Source: Alphaproteobacteria bacterium
Lineage (GTDB): Bacteria; Pseudomonadota; Alphaproteobacteria; CAAGCB01; CAG-977
Direction of reading: 5' to 3'
Assembly (NCBI GenBank): GCA_900768465.1
Contig: CAAGCY010000024.1
Coordinates: 62,001-126,000 of the forward strand
Length of the DNA stretch: 64,000 nucleotides
The position numbers and the translations under genes are program-made. Under the pieces are notes generated by a model. That model was given only the letters and a program-made list of their open reading frames with translations. It ran no database searches and had not been told where the DNA came from. Positions 23,297-32,237 of the stretch are shown in pieces; positions within the stretch are counted from its first letter, which is position 1; every line of letters starts with the position of its first letter.

Positions 23297-24580
23297 TTAG
23301 CGGAAGCGGCGGAAAATCCCCGTTCCCGCATAAGCGGCGGAATCGCCCAGTTCTTCTTCGATACGCATCAGTTGGTTGTATTTTGCTAAACGGTCGGAAC
23401 GCGACAAAGATCCCGTTTTGATTTGACCGCATCCCGTCGCGACCGCCAAATCGGCAATCGTCGAATCTTCGGTTTCGCCCGAACGGTGCGACAAAATCGC
23501 GGTGTAGCCCGCGCGGTGCGCCATATCGACGGCGTTCAGCGTTTCCGTCAGCGTGCCGATTTGGTTGACTTTGACCAAAATGGAATTGGCGATGCCCTTG
23601 TCTATGCCGTCGCGCAGGCGCGCGGTGTTTGTTACGAACAAATCGTCGCCGACCAGCTGGATTTTTTTGCCCAAAGTGTCGGTCAACAGCTTCCAGCCCG
23701 CAAAGTCGTCCTCGGCGCAGCCGTCTTCAATCGACATAATCGGGTACGCTTCGACCAGTTTTTTGTAATAGTCCACAATTCCCGCCGCGTCGAACGTTTT
23801 GCCTTCGCCCGCCAAAACATACTTGCCGTCGCGATAAAATTCGCTGCTGGCGGCATCCAGCGCCAGAACAACGTCCTCGCCCGCTTTGTAGCCCGCGTTT
23901 TCAATCGCTTTCATGATAAAGCCCAGCGCTTCGTCCGCGCTTTTGACCGCGGGGGCGAATCCGCCTTCGTCGCCGACGTTTGTGTTCAATCCCGCCTGCT
24001 TCAAGTCGGATTTAAGCGCGTGAAACACTTCGGATCCCATGCGGACGGCTTCGGCAATCGACGGCGCGGAAACGGGCATAATCATAAATTCCTGAATGTC
24101 CACGGGATTGTCCGCATGCTTTCCGCCGTTCAAAATGTTCATCATCGGCACGGGCAAAACATGCGCGTTCACTCCGCCGACATAGCGGTAAAGCGGTTCG
24201 CCCGCTTCTTCGGCGGCGGCTTTGGCAATGGCGAGCGATACGCCCAAAATCGCGTTTGCCCCCAGATTGCCCTTGTTCGGCGTGCCGTCCATGTCGACCA
24301 TCGCGTGGTCGATTTCGATTTGGTCGAACGCGTCATAACCGCAAATTTCGTCAGCAATCGTGTCGTTGACGGCATCAACCGCCTTTAAAACGCCTTTGCC
24401 GTTGTAGCGGTCGGCTTCCCCGTCGCGCAATTCGACGGCTTCGTGCGCGCCCGTGGACGCTCCCGACGGAACGGCGGCGCGTCCGAACGCCCCCGAATCC
24501 AGCACGACATCGACTTCTACGGTCGGCGTGCCGCGGGAATCCAGAATTTCGCGCGCGTGAATGTCAATAATCTCGGACAT
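23297..24580 (-). CDS. eno: Enolase
   Basis: Glycolytic enzyme interconverting 2-phosphoglycerate and phosphoenolpyruvate; also part of RNA degradosomes in some bacteria. The 427-residue product begins IDIHAREILDSRGTPTVEVD and has GGKHADN, the catalytic region QLVGDDLFVTNT and the SHRSGETEDSTIADLAVATG signature. It is last in the tpiA-secG-kdsA-eno row, a conserved alphaproteobacterial order. PEP made here is a substrate of KdsA, encoded just upstream (16-base gap). Confidence 0.98.
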   Translation of the reverse strand: MSEIIDIHAREILDSRGTPTVEVDVVLDSGAFGRAAVPSGASTGAHEAVELRDGEADRYNGKGVLKAVDAVNDTIADEICGYDAFDQIEIDHAMVDMDGTPNKGNLGANAILGVSLAIAKAAAEEAGEPLYRYVGGVNAHVLPVPMMNILNGGKHADNPVDIQEFMIMPVSAPSIAEAVRMGSEVFHALKSDLKQAGLNTNVGDEGGFAPAVKSADEALGFIMKAIENAGYKAGEDVVLALDAASSEFYRDGKYVLAGEGKTFDAAGIVDYYKKLVEAYPIMSIEDGCAEDDFAGWKLLTDTLGKKIQLVGDDLFVTNTARLRDGIDKGIANSILVKVNQIGTLTETLNAVDMAHRAGYTAILSHRSGETEDSTIADLAVATGCGQIKTGSLSRSDRLAKYNQLMRIEEELGDSAAYAGTGIFRRFR

Positions 24581-24596
24581 GGTTTTTCCTTTCCAA

Positions 24597-25427
24597 TCAA
24601 TACTTTTTCATCAACCGGTCAATGGCGAGCAAGTCGGTCAAGACGCCTTTCAAATCCGCCAAAGGAATCATATTCGGTCCGTCGCTGGGGGATTTGGAGG
24701 GATCTTCGTGTGTTTCGATGAACACGCCCGCCACGCCGACCGCGACGGCGGCGCGCGCCAGAACGGGGGCGAATTCATGCTGACCGCCCGTCGACGTGCC
24801 GTTTCCGCCCGGCTGCTGTACCGAGTGTGTCGCATCAAAGATGACGGGGCAACCTGTCTGTTGCGCCATAATCGGAAGACTGCGCATATCCACGACCAGC
24901 GTGTTGTAGCCGAACGATGCGCCGCGTTCGGTTACCAGAACATTGGAATTGCCCGCCTGATCGGCTTTGCCGACAACGTTTTTCATATCCCACGGGGCTA
25001 AAAACTGCCCTTTTTTGATATTGACGGCTTTGCCCGTTTTTGCCGCGGCGACGACCAAATCGGTTTGGCGGCACAGAAAAGCGGGAATTTGCAGCATATC
25101 GACAACCGTTGCGGCTTTGGCGCATTGGTCGGGTTCGTGTACGTCCGTAATAACGGGAACGCCGTAGATTTTTTTGATTTCCGCGAACGCGTCCAGCGCT
25201 TTTTCCAATCCGATGCCGCGTGCGCCGTTAATCGACGTGCGGTTGGCTTTGTCGAACGACGCTTTGAACACATAGGGGATTCCCAGTTCTTGGGTGATTT
25301 CGACGATTTTGCCGCACAATCCGATGGCGTGTTCTTTGCTTTCCATCTGGCAGGGACCGCCGATAAGGACGAACGGCAAATCGTTGCCGAATTTGACGTT
25401 GCCGACGGTAACGTAACGGTTTTGCAT
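24597..25427 (-). CDS. kdsA: 3-deoxy-D-manno-octulosonate 8-phosphate synthase
   Basis: Condenses PEP and arabinose 5-phosphate to Kdo-8-phosphate for the LPS inner core; its presence implies LPS. The 276-residue product has LIGGPCQMES near the N terminus, KASFDKANRTS, LCRQTDLVVAAAKTGKAVNI, and DATHSVQQPGG, all family signatures. ATG 25427 has AGGAG 8 bases before; the frame is open 43 codons further upstream but that part lacks similarity and overlaps the terminator. Lack of the metal-site Cys of the Cys-type enzymes cannot be judged by eye. Confidence 0.96.
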   Translation of the reverse strand: MQNRYVTVGNVKFGNDLPFVLIGGPCQMESKEHAIGLCGKIVEITQELGIPYVFKASFDKANRTSINGARGIGLEKALDAFAEIKKIYGVPVITDVHEPDQCAKAATVVDMLQIPAFLCRQTDLVVAAAKTGKAVNIKKGQFLAPWDMKNVVGKADQAGNSNVLVTERGASFGYNTLVVDMRSLPIMAQQTGCPVIFDATHSVQQPGGNGTSTGGQHEFAPVLARAAVAVGVAGVFIETHEDPSKSPSDGPNMIPLADLKGVLTDLLAIDRLMKKY

Positions 25428-25457
25428 AAGGGAAACTCCTTGAATAAAGAAAACAAA

Positions 25458-25488
25458 AAAAAAGACAGCCCGAAAGCTGTCTTTTTCA
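25458..25488 (-). terminator. Terminator between secG and kdsA
   Basis: AAAAAAAGACAGC and GCTGTCTTTTT pair around CCGAAA. It lies 10 bases past the secG stop and upstream of kdsA, so the two may be separate transcripts. Confidence 0.85.
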
Positions 25489-25497
25489 AACAAAGCG

Positions 25498-25821
25498 TTA
25501 TTTCGACGAAACGGGAACCGTCGGAACGGCGGGAGCCTGTTCGGTTTGCGCCGCAACGGGTTTCGCCATAAAGGATTCCTGCGTCTTCGCGGCTTGGCTT
25601 TTGCTCATAATCGCCAAAGTCAAGCTGGTAATCATAAAGCAAGTCGCCAGAATCGCCGTCGTGCGGGTCAGGAAGTTGCCGACGGAACGACCGGTCATGA
25701 AGCTGCTCATGCTGTTGCCGCCCAATCCGCCCAGCGCACCGCCTTCGGAACGCTGCATCAGAATGACGCAAACCAAGCAGATTGCCAAAATAACGTGAAT
25801 GACCAAAATAAATGTGTGCAT
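25498..25821 (-). CDS. secG: Protein-export membrane protein SecG
   Basis: Small subunit of the SecYEG translocon in the inner membrane. The 107-residue product has two membrane helices: FILVIHVILAICLVCVILMQ (3-22) and a second near 52-71 (TTAILATCFMITSLTLAIM), joined by the conserved RSEGGALGGLGGNSMSSFM loop. The Ala/Val/Pro-rich tail is variable in the family. It sits 22 bases after tpiA on the same strand, the usual neighbour. Confidence 0.95.
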   Translation of the reverse strand: MHTFILVIHVILAICLVCVILMQRSEGGALGGLGGNSMSSFMTGRSVGNFLTRTTAILATCFMITSLTLAIMSKSQAAKTQESFMAKPVAAQTEQAPAVPTVPVSSK

Positions 25822-25843
25822 TTCAATTCCTCTTGTTCGGAGA

Positions 25844-26599
25844 TTACAGGCAGGCTTCGATAATCGCGCGGAAATCGGCGACTTTCAAGCTTGCGCCGCC
25901 GACCAAAGCGCCGTCCACGTCGGGCAGAGCCATCAATTCTTTGGCATTAGCGGGTTTGACCGAACCGCCGTACAGCAAACGCATGCCGTCAGCGGCTTCT
26001 TTGCCCAATTTGGCGGCGACTTCGGCGCGGATGGCGGCGTGAACGTCCTCGACATCCTGCGTCGTCGGCGTGCGTCCCGTGCCGATTGCCCAAACGGGTT
26101 CGTAAGCGATGACGACGTTTTCGGCGGTCGCTTCTTCGGGAACGGAGCCTTGGATCTGCGAACGGCAAACGTCAATCGTTTTGCCCGCATCGCGCTGCGC
26201 TTCGGTTTCGCCGATGCAGATGACGGCGGTCAATCCGTGTTTGATGACGGCGGCGGCTTTGGCTTTGACGTCCGCGTCCGTTTCATGGTGGTCGGTGCGG
26301 CGTTCGGAGTGTCCGACGATGACATAAGTTGCGCCCGCGTCTTTAATCATCGGAACGCTGATGTCGCCCGTGTGCGCGCCCGATTCGGCGGCGTGAGCAT
26401 CCTGCGCCCCGACGGCGATTTTATCCTTGACGGCATCGGCGACGCCCGCGACCCACAAAGCGGGGGGGCAGACCAAAACGTCGCATTTCGGCGCGGTCAA
26501 TCCCGCGTAAAAATCGGCGATTCCCGTTGCCAAAGCAATCCCTTCGGCACGCAGTTCGTTCATTTTCCAGTTGCCGGCGACTAAAGGACGTCTGTTCAT
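25844..26599 (-). CDS. tpiA: Triosephosphate isomerase
   Basis: Interconverts dihydroxyacetone phosphate and glyceraldehyde 3-phosphate. The 251-residue TIM barrel has GNWKMN near residue 10 with the catalytic Lys, VGHSERR with the electrophilic His, and AYEPVWAIGTGRTPTTQD with the catalytic Glu and flexible loop. The ATG at 26599 is chosen because GGAG lies 9 bases before it; the ATG at 26614 overlaps that site. It diverges from ppiD. Confidence 0.97.
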   Translation of the reverse strand: MNRRPLVAGNWKMNELRAEGIALATGIADFYAGLTAPKCDVLVCPPALWVAGVADAVKDKIAVGAQDAHAAESGAHTGDISVPMIKDAGATYVIVGHSERRTDHHETDADVKAKAAAVIKHGLTAVICIGETEAQRDAGKTIDVCRSQIQGSVPEEATAENVVIAYEPVWAIGTGRTPTTQDVEDVHAAIRAEVAAKLGKEAADGMRLLYGGSVKPANAKELMALPDVDGALVGGASLKVADFRAIIEACL

Positions 26600-26713
26600 T
26601 GATGAATACTCCATTCAAGTTAAAACGTAAATTTGCTTTCAGGTGTACCACAAGCCGCGCGTTTAAAAAAGCATTAAAATGCGTTCAAAGCGTCTTTTTG
26701 TATAAAAAGGCTG

Positions 26714-26742
26714 TTGCCATTATCCCGCGCAGACTTTATTAT
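26714..26742 (+). promoter_or_regulatory. Promoter of ppiD
   Basis: TTGCCA (26714-26719), 17 bases, TATTAT (26737-26742), about 30 bases before the ATG at 26772, which has AAAGGAT upstream. Confidence 0.55.
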
Positions 26743-26771
26743 CGGCGTAACTTTATATAAAGGATAAACCG

Positions 26772-28673
26772 ATGTTAAAATTTTTCCGTGATCAAAAAGA
26801 CAGCTGGCTGGTCAAAGGCATTTTGATTCTGACGGCGTTGAGCTTTATGTCTTTGTTCGGCATCCAAGGGATGAGCGAAATGCGCATCCGCAACCGCCCC
26901 GTGGCGACGTTGAAAGGAAAATCGCTGACTATCCAAGACTTTTTGAACGAATACAACCGCAATATCGAAATGTTGCGCCGCCTGTCGAACGGTGAATTTT
27001 CCACCGCCGCCGCCAACGAAAGCGGACTGCCGATGCGCACGCTGACCGAAATGGCTTCGCGCGCCGTTCTGGAACGCGTCGTCGACACCATGCGTTTGAC
27101 GGTGTCCGAGGACGACGTCCGCGAAAACGTCCGCAATATGGCGGCTTTTTCGGGATACGACGGCGAATTCGATATGGGCGTCTTCAAAGAATACCTGCAA
27201 AACACGGGCAAAACGGAAAACCAGTTCATTTCCGAAATGTTTCTGCAGATGAAATCCGACCAGCTGCTGGAAGCGGTCAAAGCGTCCGCCGTCGTGCCGC
27301 AGGACATCGCCAAAATGATGTACCGCCTGTACGGCGACACACGCGTTGCCGACGTGTTCACCGTCAACCCCGCCGACATCAAAATTACGAAAAAACCGAC
27401 CGCCGAAGAACTGCAGGCGACGTACGAAGGCATGACCGACGACTTGATTGCTCCCGAATACCGTTCGATTTCCGTTATGGCTTTGACGGTTGACGACGTG
27501 GCGGCGAAAATCAAAATCACGGACGACGAACTGCGCGAGGCTTTCGCGGAAAACAAAGACGCTTATACAATCGAGGAAATCCGCGACGTCGACCAAATGC
27601 TGTTCGTGTCCGAAGACGAGGCGAAAGAAGCCGACAAAGCTTTGAAATCGGGCAAATCCTTTGAACAAGTCGCCAAAGACATCGCCAAACAGACGCCCGA
27701 ACAGACTCATTTGGGCGACATCACGCCGTCCACCGCGACGGGCGATTGGTCGGACGCCGTCTTTGCCGCCAAAAAAGGCGCAATCGTCGGTCCCGTGCAG
27801 ACATCTTTCGGCTGGCAGATTTTGCGCGTGAACAAAATCACGCCTAAAATCGAAAAATCCTTTGCCGACGTCAAAGGCGATCTGGAATCCAAAATGAAAG
27901 CCGCTTTGGCGTTCGACACGATGGCGGAACGTTCCGTCGCTTTGGACGACCGCTTGGGCGCGGGCGAATCTTTGGAAGACGTCGCCGCATCCGAAGGATT
28001 GGCTGTCAAAAAAGTTCTTCATGTCGATTCGACGGGAACGGACGCGAACGGCAAAGCCGTCGATTTGCCCAAAAACGTCCTTGCCATCGCGTTCATGAGC
28101 GACAAAGGACAGGTTTCCCCGATGATTGAAGAAGGCGACGCCTACTACGTCGTGCGCGTGGACGCCGTTATCGAACCCGCGGTGAAAAGCCTTGAAACCG
28201 CCAAAGCCGAAGTCGTCGCCGCATGGACGGCTGACGCGCAGAAAGCCGCAGCGCGCAAGCTGGCTCAAACCGTCAAAGAACGTTTGGAAAAAGGCGAAAA
28301 AGCCGCTTTGGTCGCCAAAACGAAAAACGTTTCGTACGAACGCAGGACGGATGTCAGCCGATTCGACAACAAACTGCCGCAAATCATCCGTTACGCGCTG
28401 TTTACGCAGCCCGTCGGTGCGGTGTCGTCAACCCCCGCGGACGGCAAATACATTGTTGCCAAGTCAATCAAAGCCGTTCCCGTCAATCCCGAAACGGATT
28501 TGAAAGGCGTTGAAAAAACGCGCAGACTACTGACCAAAGAAGCGGCGGATGAACGCGCCAACGCGGTTTTGGCGGCGTTCGGCGAAGATTTCAAGCTGAC
28601 TCTTAAAGAAGACGCGGTGAAAGAAGCGTTTTCGATAGTGACGAAAACTTCAAGCGTCGAAGAAGACTACTAA
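26772..28673 (+). CDS. ppiD: Membrane-anchored periplasmic peptidyl-prolyl isomerase PpiD
   Basis: A 633-residue chaperone that meets newly exported proteins at the SecYEG exit. A single N-terminal membrane helix (GILILTALSFMSLFGIQGM, about 16-34) is followed by the SurA-like N-terminal chaperone domain, a parvulin (PPIC) domain around residues 260-355 (HLGDITPSTATGDWSDAVFA, GPVQTSFGWQILRV), and a C-terminal extension. The anchor and the domain order distinguish it from soluble SurA. The gene is opposite tpiA-secG, which fits a role at the translocon. A bidirectional terminator separates it from pepF. Confidence 0.88.
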   Translation: MLKFFRDQKDSWLVKGILILTALSFMSLFGIQGMSEMRIRNRPVATLKGKSLTIQDFLNEYNRNIEMLRRLSNGEFSTAAANESGLPMRTLTEMASRAVLERVVDTMRLTVSEDDVRENVRNMAAFSGYDGEFDMGVFKEYLQNTGKTENQFISEMFLQMKSDQLLEAVKASAVVPQDIAKMMYRLYGDTRVADVFTVNPADIKITKKPTAEELQATYEGMTDDLIAPEYRSISVMALTVDDVAAKIKITDDELREAFAENKDAYTIEEIRDVDQMLFVSEDEAKEADKALKSGKSFEQVAKDIAKQTPEQTHLGDITPSTATGDWSDAVFAAKKGAIVGPVQTSFGWQILRVNKITPKIEKSFADVKGDLESKMKAALAFDTMAERSVALDDRLGAGESLEDVAASEGLAVKKVLHVDSTGTDANGKAVDLPKNVLAIAFMSDKGQVSPMIEEGDAYYVVRVDAVIEPAVKSLETAKAEVVAAWTADAQKAAARKLAQTVKERLEKGEKAALVAKTKNVSYERRTDVSRFDNKLPQIIRYALFTQPVGAVSSTPADGKYIVAKSIKAVPVNPETDLKGVEKTRRLLTKEAADERANAVLAAFGEDFKLTLKEDAVKEAFSIVTKTSSVEEDY

Positions 28674-28676
28674 TCG

Positions 28677-28706
28677 AAAAAGGCTCGGAGAAATCCGAGC
28701 CTTTCT
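28677..28706. terminator. Bidirectional terminator between ppiD and pepF
   Basis: AGGCTCGGA and TCCGAGCCT pair over GAAA, with A and T runs on the flanks. It lies between two convergent genes. Confidence 0.92.
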
Positions 28707-28707
28707 T

Positions 28708-30528
28708 TTATCTGCCGACCGTTCGGCTTTGTTTTATAACAGCGGCGTTTCGATTTTGCGTCAAATCCGGCGTCAGCTGTTCCAGCTTGTCGACGTAACC
28801 TTTCATCATGCCCAATCCCTGTTTCCAAAAATCGGGTTTGGAAACGTCCAGCCCGAACGGTTTTAACAGCTTGTCGGGGCGTTCGGCAGCCCCTTTTGCA
28901 AGCATTTCCTTGTATTTTTTGGGAAAGTCCGCGATTTTGCCGTCCTTGTATACCTGATACAGCGACGACGTCATACATTCTCCGTAAGCATAGCCGTACA
29001 CATAAAACGGTGTTTTCAGCAAATGCGGCACATCCGCCCAGCACGACGAAGACCGTTCATCGTTAATCACGGCAGGTCCCATCATTTTTTGCTGAGCGTT
29101 CGTCCATGCGCTGTTAATTTCGGGAACGGAAACCGCACCCTTTTCCCGTACGGTGTTGTGAATGTCTTCCTCATAGTGATGCAAAGCGATTTGCCGGAAC
29201 GTGGTCAGCATGACGCGGTTCATTTTGTCCGACAGCAAAGCGAAGCGTTGTTTCGGGTCTTTTTCACGCTTCAGCAAAGTGTCGAATGCCAGCATTTCCC
29301 CGAAAATCGAGGCAGTTTCCTCTGTCGTTACGGGCATTTGCATCCCAAGCGAACCTTGTTTTTTCGCCAATTCGTAGTGGATGCCGTGTCCCAATTCGTG
29401 CGCCAAAGCCAGAACGTCGTTCGTCGTGCCGCCAAAGCTCATTTTGATATACGGTTTGCCGTTAGCAATCGGCATTGCGTATTCCCCCGGTTCCTTGTTC
29501 GGGCGGGGTTCGGCGTCAATCCGTTTTTCGTCAAAGAATCCGCGCGCAATTTCGCCCATTTCCTTGTCAAAGGAATCGTATGCCGACAGCACGATGTCTT
29601 TGGCTTCGTCAAACGTATAGCGGCGCGGTTTGATGCCGCTGACGGGCGCGTTTCTGTCCCAGTAGCCGATTTTGTCGCGTCCCGCCCATTTTGCCTTGAG
29701 CGCATAATAGCGATGCGCGACCGCGGGCATGGCTTCGTCAACGGAAGACACCAAAGCGGCAACGACGGCGTTATCGATTTGATTGGATTTGTTACGCGAT
29801 TCGACGGGGGATTTGAAGCCCTGTTTTTCATCGGAAAACGCTTTGTTTTTCGCAACGGTGTTGACGACCGAAGCAAAGATGTCTGCTTTGCTTTTATAGC
29901 CGTCGTTCATTGCCAGTCCCGCCTTGTACCGTTGTGTTTCGTCGTCGGAGTACGCCATGGCGTACAAGTCGCTTGAGGTTGTTTTTTTGCCGTTCAGCGT
30001 GAAGTCAATTTCGTCTGCGGTTTTGTCGTACAGCATCAGGGCTTTTTGGGTTTCGGCGGCGTTTTTATCAAGCTGCGCCAAAGTCTTGCCGTCCAAATCC
30101 ACCCTGTCCGCGCGCACCCGTTCAATCCAAAATCCGTATTTGCGCGCCGTTTCGTCCGTCATCAGGCGGTTCAGGGCTTCATCGGACAAATCGGCGATTT
30201 CGGCTTCGAAAAAATCCGTTTTGCTCAGAATGGCGTTCGTCCGCGCCTGCGTTTTTTCATAAAAAGCGACGTTGCGCTTGTCAGCCCTGTCCGCCGTGTA
30301 AACCATTTCCGCAAAAACGCTGACTTTATCGGTTTTGGCGTTCAACCTGTCATAATCCGCAATCATTTTGCCGAAATCGGCGGGGCGCATGGCGGCGATT
30401 TTTCCCTGACCGCGCAGGGCGAATCTGCGTGCCTGCATGGCAGCGGCAGACAAATCTTTGCCGATTTGCGGATCGTCAATCGATTGATACAGCGGGGTTA
30501 AGTCCCAGCGCGGCGGCGTGTGCTTCAT
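28708..30528 (-). CDS. pepF: M3 family oligoendopeptidase (PepF-like)
   Basis: Zinc peptidase that cleaves short peptides in the cytosol. The 606-residue product has HELGHGIHYEL (HEXXH) with the downstream ETASIFGEMLAFDTLL providing the third ligand, and the family's N-terminal oligopeptidase F domain (RWDLTPLYQSIDDPQI). Start MKHTPPRWDL at 30528 has AGGAGC 8 bases before; 27 further codons are open but unlike the family. It stands alone, with a terminator on each side. Confidence 0.93.
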   Translation of the reverse strand: MKHTPPRWDLTPLYQSIDDPQIGKDLSAAAMQARRFALRGQGKIAAMRPADFGKMIADYDRLNAKTDKVSVFAEMVYTADRADKRNVAFYEKTQARTNAILSKTDFFEAEIADLSDEALNRLMTDETARKYGFWIERVRADRVDLDGKTLAQLDKNAAETQKALMLYDKTADEIDFTLNGKKTTSSDLYAMAYSDDETQRYKAGLAMNDGYKSKADIFASVVNTVAKNKAFSDEKQGFKSPVESRNKSNQIDNAVVAALVSSVDEAMPAVAHRYYALKAKWAGRDKIGYWDRNAPVSGIKPRRYTFDEAKDIVLSAYDSFDKEMGEIARGFFDEKRIDAEPRPNKEPGEYAMPIANGKPYIKMSFGGTTNDVLALAHELGHGIHYELAKKQGSLGMQMPVTTEETASIFGEMLAFDTLLKREKDPKQRFALLSDKMNRVMLTTFRQIALHHYEEDIHNTVREKGAVSVPEINSAWTNAQQKMMGPAVINDERSSSCWADVPHLLKTPFYVYGYAYGECMTSSLYQVYKDGKIADFPKKYKEMLAKGAAERPDKLLKPFGLDVSKPDFWKQGLGMMKGYVDKLEQLTPDLTQNRNAAVIKQSRTVGR

Positions 30529-30587
30529 GTTTTTCGCTCCTGATTTTCTTTGTATATCACAAAAAGGAAAAACGGACAAGCATGACA

Positions 30588-30619
30588 TAAAAAACAAGCG
30601 GCTTGCCAAAGCAAACCGC
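30588..30619 (-). terminator. Terminator after the HU gene
   Basis: On the minus strand GCGGTTTGC and GCAAGCCGC pair (one wobble) around TTTG, then TTGTTTTTTA follows. It ends the HU transcript before pepF. Confidence 0.85.
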
Positions 30620-30643
30620 CCGTTTTTTTTAACTGTGAACAGC

Positions 30644-30916
30644 TTAGTTCACGGCGTCCTTCAAGCCTTTGCCGGCTTTGAATTTCGGCTGTTTGGAAGC
30701 CGGAATGTTGATTTTGGCGCCCGTGCGGGGGTTGCGGCCTTCGGTCGCAGCGCGCGTGGCAATGCTGAACGTGCCGAAGCCGACCAAACGGACTTCGTCA
30801 CCTTTTTTCAAAGCGCCTTCAACGGCGTTCAAAAAAGCGTCGACGGATTTGGCAGCGTCCGTTTTGGACAAACCGGTGTTTTTAGCTACTTCAGCTACGA
30901 GATCATTTTTATTCAC
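30644..30916 (-). CDS. hupB: DNA-binding protein HU
   Basis: Small nucleoid protein that bends DNA as a dimer. The 90-residue product is canonical: MNKNDLVAEVAKNTGLSKTD, VRLVGFGTFSIATRAA and the arm signature GRNPRTGAKINIPASKQPKF. The start is GTG, with GGGAG 7 bases upstream. Own promoter and terminator. Confidence 0.97.
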   Translation of the reverse strand: MNKNDLVAEVAKNTGLSKTDAAKSVDAFLNAVEGALKKGDEVRLVGFGTFSIATRAATEGRNPRTGAKINIPASKQPKFKAGKGLKDAVN

Positions 30917-30978
30917 TTGAGGACTCCCTCTAAAAAATTAAAGTTTAACTTCGATCCGTTTTTCCGAATCTAATGCCG

Positions 30979-31008
30979 ATTTTAAAACAATCTTTTTAAC
31001 CGCGTCAA
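30979..31008 (-). promoter_or_regulatory. Promoter of the HU gene
   Basis: On the minus strand TTGACG (31003-31008), 18 bases, TAAAAT (30979-30984), about 60 bases before the GTG start. Confidence 0.6.
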
Positions 31009-31043
31009 TCAAAAAAACGTTGCATTTCCGCCCTTTTTCGCAA

Positions 31044-31069
31044 AAAGCCCCCCTTTTTCGGGGGGCTTT
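31044..31069 (-). terminator. Terminator after serC
   Basis: GCCCCCC and GGGGGGC pair around TTTTTC with AAA/TTT on both sides, 8 bases past the serC stop. Confidence 0.88.
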
Positions 31070-31077
31070 CGCTTCTG

Positions 31078-32226
31078 TTAACCGTTTTTCACCGTTCGGT
31101 ACGCCCAATCCAGCCAAGCGCAAAGCTTTTCAACATCAGCCGTTTCGACCGTCGCGCCGCACCAAACGCGCAATCCCGCGGGGGCGTCCTTGTACGAACC
31201 GCAGTCATACGCCGCGCCTTCGTCGCCCAACAGCTTGACCATTTTTTTGCAAAACGCTTTCCGATCGTCCGCGGACAGCTGTTCAAACCACGGCGCTTTG
31301 ATTTTCAGGCAAACCGACGTGTTCGAACGGTATTCGGCGTTGTCCGCCAGAAAATCCGCCCAATCCGACGCGGCAACGAATTTTTCCAACACTTTAAAGT
31401 TATTGACCGACCGCGCAATCAGCCCTTTCAAGCCGCCGACCGATTTGCCCCAGTTCAAAGCGTCAATGATGTCTTCCACACAAAGCATGGACGGCGTGTT
31501 AATCGTGTCGCCGACAAAAATGCCTTCGTTGATTTTGCCGTCTTTTTTCATGCGGAAAATCTTGGGCATCGGCCACGCGGGGTCATAGCTTTCCAGCCGT
31601 TCGACGGCGCGGGGGCTTAACACCAGAACACCGTGAGCCGCTTCGCCGCCCAAAGCTTTCTGCCACGAAAAAGTAACAACGTCCAGCTTGTCCCACGGCA
31701 GTTCCATGGCAAAAGCGGCGGATGTCGCGTCGCAAATCGTCAGCCCTTTGCGGTCGTCGGCAATCCAATCGCCGTTCGGGACGCAAACGCCCGACGTCGT
31801 GCCGTTCCACGCGAACACGATGTCGCGGTCTTTGTCGGCTTGGGTCAAATCGGGCAGCTTGCCGTACGGCGCGTCAAAGATTCGCACATCGGACAGCTTC
31901 AGCTGTTTGGTGATGTCCACGCCCCAGCCTTTGCCGAACGTTTCCCACGAAAACACGTCAACGCCGCGCGGTCCCAGCAAAGACCACAAAGCGGCTTCCA
32001 CCGCGCCCGTGTCCGACGCGGGCATAATGCCGACGCGGTAGGATTCGGGAATTTCCAGCACTTCTTTCATCAAATCGATGGCAAGCTTCAGGCGTTCATG
32101 CCCCAAAGCCGAACGGTGCGACCGCCCCAAGTCATTCAAAAACAGGTTTTTCGCGTCCCAGTTCGGACGTTTGGCGCAAGGACCCGACGAAAAATTCGGG
32201 CAAGCGGGTTTTGTTTCGGGTTTCAT
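31078..32226 (-). CDS. serC: Phosphoserine aminotransferase
   Basis: PLP enzyme of serine synthesis (3-phosphohydroxypyruvate to phosphoserine), also used in pyridoxal phosphate synthesis. The 382-residue product is of the alphaproteobacterial type: NFSSGPCAKRPNWD, then GIMPASDTGAVEAALWSLLG, FAWNGTTSGVCVPNGDW, and the PLP lysine in FSWQKALGGEAAHG. It follows glmM by 11 bases. The usual partner serA is not adjacent. Confidence 0.95.
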   Translation of the reverse strand: MKPETKPACPNFSSGPCAKRPNWDAKNLFLNDLGRSHRSALGHERLKLAIDLMKEVLEIPESYRVGIMPASDTGAVEAALWSLLGPRGVDVFSWETFGKGWGVDITKQLKLSDVRIFDAPYGKLPDLTQADKDRDIVFAWNGTTSGVCVPNGDWIADDRKGLTICDATSAAFAMELPWDKLDVVTFSWQKALGGEAAHGVLVLSPRAVERLESYDPAWPMPKIFRMKKDGKINEGIFVGDTINTPSMLCVEDIIDALNWGKSVGGLKGLIARSVNNFKVLEKFVAASDWADFLADNAEYRSNTSVCLKIKAPWFEQLSADDRKAFCKKMVKLLGDEGAAYDCGSYKDAPAGLRVWCGATVETADVEKLCAWLDWAYRTVKNG

Positions 32227-32237
32227 ATTTTGTCCTT

